Assembly (NCBI RefSeq): GCF_947242115.1
Contig: NC_074717.1
Coordinates: 40,382,701 to 40,446,700, forward strand
DNA length: 64,000 nt
DNA from: Biomphalaria glabrata
Taxonomy: Eukaryota > Mollusca > Gastropoda > Planorbidae
Direction: 5' to 3'
Numbering within the stretch: position 1 is the stretch's first letter; each line of letters starts with the position of its first letter. The notes beneath the pieces are model-generated. The model ran no database searches. It was not told where the DNA came from and was given only the letters and a program-made list of their open reading frames with translations. Made by a program: the position numbers and the translations under genes. Positions 25,701 through 37,700 of this stretch are shown one piece after another.

Positions 25701-28700
25701 CCCAGCGGTAAGCGGCCATTGTGACTGACTGGGCCAAGCCAACTGTACCGGGTACACAGTGCACCATCCCCATCCCTGGGCTTCACTCGCTAGAGTGGCA
25801 GAGAACAGAGCTGACTGTGGGGAGATTATCTCATATTCCGATACTGTAACCGTCACTGTTCCGTGCAGGGACCCCCACTCCAGCTAACTAGACACTTTGT
25901 GAAACGGTGTGGCTGACTTTTTGGACTGTGTCCCGGACGTTTTTTCCATCCCAACCCTGAGTGAGAGAAAAAAACAACAAAAGCTCACCCAGGAGGCGCC
26001 ACGCTGAGGCGACGGGTATCTGGAAATATCTGCTTCCATGATACCAGATTTTATGCCATCTCTTTGTCACTTCCATGAGTTTCTCAGATTTATGTCACAC
26101 AGTAAATTTCTTTCATATATTTAGTTGGATAGATTCAATTTTTGTTTAGAAATTAACTAGAGGATTAGGATTCATCTAAATGCAACATTTTTTTGTTGTG
26201 GCAGGAAGAACCAGAGGAATCTGGGGATGACATACCATCTCGACAACTTGGCTTGGAGCTTGTTTACCATCTTCAAGTGGTCCAGTATATTGACCAACTC
26301 TATCACTGTCAAAATAAAGGTGATACTTTATTTAATCGCTGTCTTTATAAATGGCTAAGTGCATAGCATTCATTTTTTTTTTTTCCTGTTTCATGGGTTT
26401 AATATTTAGTAACAAGAATGTGTATGACACAGAATTAAGATAAAGTAATCGATATTGCTTAGGGAGTATAAGATAACTCTTCACCTAGCTCTTACCCAGG
26501 ATTTTTTGATTTGATAGTCAAACACTTCATGAACTGGGTTAGTGTTTAATAGTGTTTAATATTATTTTTACATGGTAGCTTTACAATATATGCAATATAT
26601 TCATTTAAACTTCCTTCTAGATTGGATTGATATATTTTGTCATCCTATCAAAATAAATCAAAGCGTTTTTGAAGGCATCTCAACATGTCAGTAGCTTTGA
26701 AAGAAGAGAAAAAAATAGCAATGTTAAGCAGACTTCATAAAAAAACATAATATCTAATAAAAGTCCAATAATTTGTTTTGGTATTTGGAAACACTTTAAT
26801 TTAAAAATCCCATTATTTCACTTTATTTTATTTTTTTTAAGCTATTAATTGTAACATTTGGTAACATGTACTAATTAGTGCTAAACTATATACCCCATAG
26901 CCAGCTTTCTTTCACAAAGTTTTAATGTTTTAACATAATTTGTGTTCTTCTTGCATATTGTATCAATGGTGGGAACACATTCTTTTCCAGTTAACAAACT
27001 AGTGGATGACCCAGAAGTGATAGTCATTCTACATGGCCTCTACACCATGACATACAGTGCAGCTAATAGAGATCCATTGTTGGGTCGCAACATTTTATCC
27101 AAAGTGTTTAGCTTTGATAAGAACATTGAAGTTCTGTTGCCATACTTGGAGAGAACAGGTAATTTGGCATTACTTTTTTTATGAATTTAATAGGTTCTCG
27201 ATATAAAACCACCATAATTGTTATTAATAATATTACTAAGTCATCATTGCATACATTTCTTTAATCCTTGAAAAAATCTGAATAAAGAAAAAGATGTATG
27301 TGGGATATTGCTCCAACAGTGAATAACAGTAATTGATATACTGGTTGCCACAAACCACCTCCTCGTGTGTTACTTTGGTGGTTGTACAGGCATGTTGTGT
27401 AAGGGTTGGATCACTTTACTAAGCTCTTAAAAGGAAGATCTGTCTGTGATGAGATAGCTCATTCTCACCACACGCCCACTCTCGTAAATAACAACTCTTA
27501 TATGTAATAAAGATTTGTATTTCTTCTATAACTCATGTACGATATGTAATTAAGATTTCTATTTCTTCTATAACTCATGTACGAATGTGCAATGTATATC
27601 ATCAGATGAATCCATCAACAGAAAATAGTCACATACTGCAAAGTACTAAAACCTCTCTCTCTAACCTTCAATCTTAGCATTGACTCATAAGTCCTTTCTA
27701 AGCAAAGCAAATCATTTGACCACATGAACCTGTGATCTCACACCCATCGTGTGGCTCCCTTGTGTGGTCAGTCTCCTGGAGTACAGTAAGACTAACAAAA
27801 TTTTGCCTAATCACAAACATGGTGACCTTATAAGCACATGATTAAATTACAGTTATAAATTAGAACATTTTTCTTCCCTTCAAGGTGATGAAGACTTCGA
27901 CATGCTTATGAAACGTTCCGTGTGTGCCAATTGTTCAATTCAACTTCTGCTAATTGTCATCAAGACATCAAGTGATGTTAATCTGCTGAGTAATTACGCT
28001 CACAGATTACTTGCCCTTTGTGAAAATGGTATTGAACATTTTTATTTATTTTTTTTTATTGTTGTTTTTGGGCAGTAAATGCAGACGAGCCTGTTTAATG
28101 TGTTCCATTTCTTTCATTTGTTCATTCCAAGGCGGCAGCACAAAATTGAGTCAACTTCAGGAGTGGCTTGCCCCTGCCAAGAAAGTGACAAGCTTTGATT
28201 TGGATGGTCTCCCCTCAATAATCTCTCAGCTGAAGCAGTACACAGATGATGTGAAGAAAGTGCCTCCAGGACTGATCACCATTGTCCGTATGATTTATTT
28301 TCTGATATCTTCTGCTGCTGCTGATGCAAGTGTGGATAATCTAGGTTAGTGCCATGGAAGCTCATTGAATACGATGCATCATATTATCTGATTTATCACT
28401 TAAGGCACTTATCTTGTCTAATAATTTACGTACATTTCTTTATTTAAAAAAAGAAATAATGGTTTACTGAGCTGCTAGCTGAGTAATGTTATTTGATTAC
28501 CTTAGGTCTGTTGTTTAAAAAACAATAACTAAATATTGAGTTTGTTGATTTTATAAGAATATTAAATTCTTGTTGGTGTGAAGCTAAAGTAAATATGGCT
28601 GACATAATCCAGGGATTAACTTCGGTTGTATACAGACAAAGTTTTTATCTTCATATTGCTTTATTTGATTTGTTGTTTCTTTTTTGGTTTCCTGGGTTGG

Positions 28701-31700
28701 TTTTGTCAGAAATTGTGTTTTAAAAAGTAGATTATACCATTATCTTTGGAGTTTATATATTGTTCACATTAGTCATTTCTATATCAGAAAATCAGCTGAT
28801 TAAGATTAAATTCTGACAAATCATCAACATATTAACTAAATATAATTTATTCCAAGCACAATGTTTTGCATTTTGTAAAAATTGATTAAAATGTGTCTCT
28901 TTTGATATTTTCCTGAACCCAGACACTTTAAATGAAGCCAAATACAGATACGTTATTGTAGAGTTGTACAGTTCTGAGTGCTTTCCTATTTTTATCAACA
29001 TTCTTCAAGTAAGTTCATATACTAGTATCTTTTATTCTAACTATTGTTATGTTACATATTACAGAAATAATATTGTTAGATACTATGGAAGTGATATGTT
29101 TTATTCTAACCATTGTTATGTTATGTGCTACATGTATATATTTTTGTCTTCAGAAATTGAGTGAATCTCAGCTCAAAGTCTGGCAGCAAGGTATTCCTTA
29201 CACCACTGACCAATGGCTGACTTACTTCTCTCTAATCAAGCCAACCCTTAGTCTGGTCCATGCCACTCTGTGTCAACTTATTCAGGCGTTTAGAGTAGAG
29301 GCTAAGGAAGCACTTAAGATTGATACAGAAATGAATGGTGCAGGGGATAAAGATCCTTTGATCATCAATTCAGTTAGTTTATTTTCATTAACTTCTATTA
29401 TTTATGTTTAAATTTTTTTTATCACTAAAAAATTATGCTTTAGATATTATTTTGTATATCAAGCTAACATCTGATAACCAATTTTAGACTGATTTCTAGA
29501 ACCACTAAAGCCATTTTTGTGCTGTGCATTGTAAAATGGAGGTGCGGTGGCTGAGCGGTAAAGCGCATGGCTTCCGAACCGGGGGTCCCTGGTTCAAATC
29601 CTGGTGAAAACTGGGATTTTTATTTCGGGATCTTTGGGCACCACTGTGTCCACCCAGCTCTAAAGGGTACCTGACATTAGTTGTGGAAAAGTAAAGGCGG
29701 TTGGTCGTTGTGCTGGCCACATGACACCCTCGTTAACCGTACGCCACAGAAACAGATGACCTTTACATCATCTGCCCTATAGACCACAAGGTTTGAAAGG
29801 GAAACTTTACTTTACTTTACATTGTAAAATATTACAAATCTGTTTGAATCAGTCCTTGAATATGTCATTTAAAATATAGTAGTATTTGTTCTGCTGTAGT
29901 TAACTAGCAGTAATTATTTTTTTGTTTTCAGTTTAAAGATCTGACTTCTATACCCGTGTTGTTGGAGCTTCACACAGTCATGTGCTCTGTTCCTACATCC
30001 TCTCTTTACAACAATGATTTGGCCAAGGTAGGCCATCTGCTTTCAGTTTGAAGCAAGAAGAATAAATCCAATTTAAAACTGTTGATAAATTATCCAATTT
30101 TTTTCATTCTATAAATGATGTGTGATTTTATTACATGTGCATGATGCATATTTATATCAATATATTATATTGTTTTTATTGCCTCACAACAGATTCAGAA
30201 AGATATAGTTGACACCCTTCTTGCCTTTACTCAGGAAGAGCTGCAAGAGACACAGACTGATGATGGTATTTCTTGACATGTTTACATAAAACTATTAGGG
30301 CCAATCCATTAAAGGATGCATAGAAAAGAACACATTAACAAAAGCATGAACTAAAAGTGAAAAGGAAGTCAATAATTAAAAAGCTATCAATGAATGTGAT
30401 CAGTAACATTTATTATCACTGATTAGTTCCATATTTTAAATTTGTCGGGTTAAAATATTTGATACAAATAGTAAAATAGTTTTCAGCCACAACTTTAAAG
30501 GATTTATTGTGTGGCTTTGTTCATGCTGTTAATAATTTTTAGAAACCTCCTTTTATTTTTAGAAATTACTCATATTAAATATATGTAAAACTGCATTAAG
30601 AATTAAATCACATTATTTGTTCTTATATTTGAGTAAATAAATAAATATATGTATATATATGCATAAACAGTTGAAACACTAAAGACTTGCATCACATTTA
30701 GTGTATTGTTGTGTACTTTCTATCCTACTGTATGTTTGTCTCAGCCCTCAGTAAAAGTCTCTGGACTCTAATGCTGAAGGAGCTACTCAAGTACACAATC
30801 AAGTCTCCATACACTTACATGAGTGGACTTCTGATTCTGTCTGAGCTACTGCCCCTGCCATTCCCACTTCATACCAAAGATGTACGCAGAAACATTTATT
30901 TCTAATTTGTTTAACATAGATTAGGTTTTTATTTCACTTTTTGTTACATAGAATAGATTAAGTCATTATTTTGAGGCACTTTAACAAAAATTCAGTTCGG
31001 TGAAGCATTGAAATAATTTTGTGTATGTTTCAGACATTTTTTTTTTCCGGATATGCTTATATAATGTCATTTTTAATTATTATAATGTCTATTAAATTAG
31101 AAATGTTTGTCATATTTCAAATATTTTAAATGATCTTTTGTGGATAATGAACTATTAAAAAAAAATTTCTATTAAATATAAAAAAAATAATGTATCATTT
31201 AATTAAATACTTCTTTGTTTCAATGTATTCTTAAAACAATTTTTTCAGCCTTTGACAGATGGGGAAATGGATGCTGCTGTGATGTCTAGGAAGTTATGGA
31301 GTGTCCATTTGCAGTCTGCAACGCCTGAACTATTTGCAGTACTAGACACCTTGTCTGGCACTGGTTGTCAGCCCTTGCAGCATCTGATGAGACGTGTCTG
31401 TTGGCAGATTGCTGATCTAGCTGCTCCCTCTTCTTTAAGAATTACTAAGTGAGACGAATTTATGAACAATGCCACTTTGTGGATTTAAGATGTAGCATTT
31501 CAGAACTTATATAAATATGGAATGACTGCTTTATTATAATAAACTATGACTTAACACTCAAGCTTGTAACTAATTAATACTCATTATTTTTTATTGTGTC
31601 ACAACCCTCTTAATGAATTTAAAGTTCATATAGTTCCATGTTATTCCACTACTTTGGAGCCATTGGGCATTAAGATACTAAATAGAATTGGAGGCTCTAA

Positions 31701-34700
31701 AGTATTACATTAACATTCTTGAGGATTGGGGGCATGATGGCTGGGAGGTAAAGCACTTGGCTTCCAAACGGAGATGTCTTGTATTTCTGATTTTTTAGGA
31801 TGGCCCTGAGTCCTCCTAACTCTTATTGGTACCTGACATCAGTTAGGGAAAAGTAAAATTGGTTGGTCATTGTGCAGGCCACTTGACACTCTTGTTAACC
31901 ATAGGTCACAGTAATATAAGAGCGTTACATCACCTGCCTAATTGGACCATTATTTATAATTTTAATTAATTTCGAATCTATTTTTTATTGTTTGAGTTAG
32001 GAATATTAAGGATTGTAGAGGGAATAGTCAAAAGTATTAGTTCCATATTTGTGCCATCAAATTGGAAAGATTTAATGGCCATAGGAAGTGTATAACTTTC
32101 CTATCAAATAATATTGAAACCCTTTTTTTGTTTTAATTTGTACACATACGTTTGGGGTTATTCAGTTAACATCTTTGTTTCTAATATATAGTGTAAAGAA
32201 AGGGAGGTGATCTACAATGTTTATTGTAGTCTAAGCCTTTAGCAACATATTTTGTTTGATAATTTTTGTAGTAAGAAATAGATTAAATACTTTTCCTAAC
32301 TATTACTAATAAATAAAGTTAAAACATAAATATGTTTACACATTTTAAATGTTTTTGAAAATCTGCTTTTAATCTACAAGAGTAGATCCACAAATATAAA
32401 TGTCGTCAATGCATTGGACTATAAAGTCTCTCTACTTTCAGAACTAACTTTTTTATTCAATTTTTAAAAAACAATTAATCTTGACGTAGATGCTATATAG
32501 TATTTTCTATTTATATTAAGTTTTTGAAAGTATTTGATCTTAGCATGTGACTTTGTTGTTGTGGTCATTTCACTAATAGGACAACTTAATTTTTATTGGT
32601 AGAATTTTGTTGGACATCCTTATGGTCAGTCTGAAGCCCAAGAAACCAACTCAACCCACCGAGGGAGAGGAGGAGCCAACAGCTGTCAGATCTGTTTCTA
32701 TTCACACTGCTAAAACCTTGAACCTTTTGGCCTACTTACTGTCACACCCAGGCATCAAAGCAGCACTTCTTCAACTCATTGGTACTAGGTCAGTACTGGA
32801 TTAGCTTACACAGACTTACTTTAATACAAAACAGAATTCATGCTCTATAACATTAGAAGATAACATTAAAAGTCAAGTCTAATTTTGAATTATACAAATC
32901 TATTTAAATATGTTTTTCTGTTAAACCATAAATAAAAAAAAAAGAATTCTCTTTGCAATCTATAATTCTATGAACCAAACTATGTAGTTTCCATGTTTCT
33001 GTAAACAAAAAATAAATGACTGACAATCTTTGATTTTCCCAAGAAAAGACAAATATCTATGTGAGTTTTGTACATGATGGACTTTGTAAAATCCTGAATT
33101 AAAAATCCTATTTTCCACTTATCTGACCACAAGTCCTTTATCATCATTAATAACAAACAAAATCTGGGTATTTTCCTTTCCAATCTAAATACAATATTTC
33201 AGTAAGATATTTATCAGTTCAAATTATACATTCCATATTGTTAAGTATAATGACTTGTAGCTTATAACTTACAAAAAATAGCACGAAATGTCTTGAAATG
33301 AATGAATGGCTATAAGAAATTGTAAATTTATCATTTTCAATGTCATTGTATTTTCTATTAAACTTGGTTGTTTATTTTTTTTAATTTTCTTTTTAAACTC
33401 ATAAATGTTCTGTTGTCGCTGTAATGCTACTGTTTGCTGACTGGATGAAGCATCAACAATGATACCAAGTACAGTGAGTTTCTGGCCATCATGTTACAAC
33501 TGCTGAACCAAACAGCTGAGACTGCTGCTGAAATCCAAACCCAAGAAGGCATTGTGGTATGTAACATTTTTACCCTACCATACAACTCAAAATAAACTGT
33601 TTATAGCTGTACATAACATTCATTCTCTGAAGATCCTTAGTTATTAGGGAGATACGAAGTAGCTGCTACTACTGGCAGTAATATACAAACATGTTTGGAA
33701 GAACATTAATTTATTCTCTTCTACAAAAGAATAAACTTTTTTTGTGTGTGATTTGAAAACAAAAAAATGTTTTTGAAAATCAGAATCTGTAATACTGAAG
33801 GAAATATTTTGCTTGTTTGATGATTTTATCAGCACTGTCAGTGTTAAATAGATACATAGTTATAGACATCTGACAGTTTCCTTTAGGCATAGCACAACTA
33901 AAAGAATATCCCATATCTTGTATGAAGAAAACTTCACAAAAATTTCTGTTTTCCTTTTTGTTAATGTCTTTTACATGGGCTTTTTTTTTTGCTAAACTTT
34001 CATTTCAGTCTATGATACAAAATTTGTGTGACTTAGAAGTATCCATGGTAAACACAGACCTACCAGTAACTCTTGCAGAACATGTGAGTTGCTTCAGTTT
34101 AACTGTATAGTTACATTAACAGGGATATGCTTATGTTTGGAAACAATAGTTTTAACCTTAAGAGTGAATGAAAGAAACATTTGTTTCAGCTGGCTAATTC
34201 CCTCCCAGAGAACATACTTATGGCAGAAATCATGGCTGCCTTGTTGGAGCACATTGGCAACCCATCTCAGTCGTATGCTTCTATACTTCCTTGTCTGCGG
34301 ACACTCACTATGCTCACCGACCACGACTATGGCTTTTATCACCTGAAAATGTAAGTAAAAAATATTGTCTGATGGGCTGATTATTGACACTGAAATCTTA
34401 CACAATGTGTTTCATCATGCTCCTCAATGATCCATTATTACATCAAACAAAAACTTTTATAGAAAATGGTTTCTCATTCATGTAGATGTTGTAAAGATAA
34501 AAAATAAAGTACAACTTTAATAGGAACTATTAGGAACTATGACATTAGAGACAAACTTGAATGTATTAAGTCCTATCACAGTCTTTACTTGAAGATACAG
34601 TTTATCCATGCTTGATGTTAAATTTAAACATTATGTTAAAACTGACTTTTCATCAGAAAGAAAAAGATGAATATGTCCTACACTTATTCATGTTGTACTA

Positions 34701-37700
34701 TTTTATGCACTCATTTTAGTCAGCAGTGGATGTAGTACATATTCATATACTTTACGCTTCATCAAAAGCCTAACATATTTTATCTTTCTAAAACATATTT
34801 CATAAGTAGTAATAAAAGTTAAATATGGAATTAGAATTATTAATTAATATCAATTTAAATTTTGGTGTTATTATTTCCAGGAATTTGGAACGCAACATAA
34901 CAGTCCTTCATACTCTGTTAAATCGCATTAACAACACGTTCAGTAAGGACAGCTCTGATTGCCTATCCACGCTGTCTTCCACCCTCGAACTTTTGAGGGT
35001 CATGACCACCATTGACCAGGCAGAAGACATGGCTGTCACCAGGACCAAAGTCATCAGCAGAGAAGAGCTGAGGCAGTTCCTGTTGTGGAATCCTTCCGTC
35101 AGACATCCACTTGAAGAGCTAGAGGTCAGTTCAGGTCTTCTTCGTCTGAGAATGTAGATTTAGTCACAATGTAAAGTATCTTGTAGTTATCAGGGCTTTG
35201 TAGTATCCTGTAAATAATACATTTGGAAATATTCTGTACGTGATGTAGGAACTTTCTAGAGAGGAGGAAACCTTAGAGTCTATATTAGAAAGCATCACAG
35301 CACTGACCAGCATATTGAGATGTCCACCAGAGGTACCTCAGGAAGGGGACACTAGTAAGTTTTGAATTATGATAAAAATAATTTTACTGAAATGATTAAA
35401 TCTAAATGTTTAAAATAAATTTGATAAATTAATGACCTTGACTTTCAAGTAAGGTTTCATATAAATCTCTACTCATAGCTTGACCTATGAACTATATTTA
35501 CCCTTTTTGTGCTTTGTTATTTAAAAAAAAATCTATAAGAAATTACTGACAGCTTCTGAAATTATTGTGCATTCAGAAAATAAAAAACATTTATGTAAAA
35601 GTCTATTTTTTAAATCATAACTAACTCTTTGTCTCTGTTTGTCCCTTCTTCTATGGAAATATTCACTTTGCCAATTTGTATTGCATTACCATGTTATGAT
35701 TAAAGTTAGTTTGGTATAGACATAAAGACATATGCATGCCCTTTTATATAGTATAATGAATGAAAAAAAAAATTTAAAAGTTATTCATTTTGCATTAAGA
35801 AAATTTTATATAGCATATTAAAAATTAATTGTTTATTTTAAGTCACTTAGATCTACATCTAGTATTTTAATATCTAAATTGAATAGAAAATAAATTTTAA
35901 TATAAATATCCTTATGTTAATAAAACAAAATAAAGAAAACATTCAAAAACATAAAACATCAATGTGTCATTGTGCTCCACAACTGAACATTGCTGTTGCA
36001 AGCTGTACCTATGTTATAGGAGGTTGAGGTACTATAAATCATTTATAAAAATTTTCTACAAATAATGTATTTTCTGTTGTTCGTAGATGTGGAGCCGTTT
36101 CAACTCCCCACGCCTGCATCCCTAACAGACCTGTTCAATCAAAGAGCAGTCTACACTATACTTGATTCAGAGGATGAGCGACTCAGTCCAAGCTACTGGT
36201 TAGCAAACCCTGCCTCTGATGAGCCTGATGCTGAACCCGAAGTCTTACGTTGTGATCTGCAAGCTATCTGCGAACACCATCTGCCAGATTTCAATCTAGA
36301 GGAAGAGCTTAAAAAGGAAGCTTCAACGGCTGAAGAGGACATGGTGCGACCTAAAAGACCAAAGTAAGTTATATTATGATTGAAACGTTCAACAATTTCA
36401 ATGTCCTGTTGTTTTTTTACCTTAAGTTGTTTTTTTTTTCAAAGCAACATTTTCATGTTCTAGATTTTTAGCAAGAAAGTGAGGGATTTAAAAAATTTAA
36501 TTTGAATGACAGTTTTTGGATATAAAAGCAAGTTCTTGAAGCTCATTTTGTTTTGAGAAAATAAAATACTAAACAAAAAAAAAAGTAAAATTTTGCCAAA
36601 GCTCTAGATTTTATTAAGAAAGAATTAAATGTTTAGTATGAAATTGACCTAATGTTGACATTTTTGCTTCTCAGAGACAGAAGAAAATCACATGAAATTA
36701 TTAGTATCAACAGAGGGGGCAAAACAGGCAAAAAACCTTTTGGTAAATATTTTTTTTTTATCTAAGATGTTTTAATATAGTTGACTGACTGAATTCATTT
36801 TTTTTTGTTTCGACAGAATGATACATTCATATAAATGTGTGCTTTATAATTGGTCTCAGATGAAACCTTTTATTTCTGTTGCATGTTTTACAATCTATTT
36901 AATACACTTTACATATAAATAAAATATCAACTAAATAATGAGCTTGAGATTAATAATAATAAGGCTTGTCTTCGTTATCAACTAAATTATGAGTTAGAGA
37001 TTAAAGATTAAAAAAATACATCATGAAACTAGGTTTGCTAACATAAGATTTTCTGGTTTATTTCAGTGGCACCTATGAGAGGCAGAGGTATCATGAACCA
37101 TAGTTTGATGCTGGGCAGTAGGAGCAATGATCTCTTTAGGACCAGGGCTCCAAACACCTCCAGGCCTCCCTCTATGCATGTGGATGATTTTGTAAAGATG
37201 GAGAACAGCCAACAGCAGCAGGAACAACAGCAGCAGCATCAACAACCACCACTCCGCCCTCCAATGACACCCCCATTGCTTCCAGGAAACAGAGACAATC
37301 GAGAAAAAGTGGATGTAAGTTGTACAGGGCTCAGTCAATCACATTTCAAGTAGTCAAATGATAAGACTCATAAATGGATGGTAATATTCTGACTAGTTAT
37401 GGTGCCTTCTGTATTGAAAGACAATGGTTGCATTCCTGGTTATTTTTTTTTATTAGAACCTAACACCTAGTGATTTCTGGAAGACTCTCAATGACTTTAA
37501 TTGGCTAAGGAATTAAAACTATCAGAAAGATGCTTAGTCCTAACATGTGTTAAATGTGAACTTGTATTACATTAGTGTTATTCTCATGGTCACTTATGTG
37601 TTTTTCTTTTTCAACAGGAGCTACCTAGAGGTAGAGGATTTGAGAGGGGCAGAGGTTTTGGCCTCCCACCAAGAGGTCGCTTCTATACACCCCCAGCCCC

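Noticed and set aside
27290-27870. A possible second LTR
   Set aside because: No matching TG...CA ends or target duplication could be fixed; kept only as an unidentified block.
37063-37338. Minus-strand open frame of 91 residues opposite VIRMA exon 36
   Set aside because: Antisense of the Gln/Pro-rich exon; Leu-rich composition is a by-product of CAG repeats.
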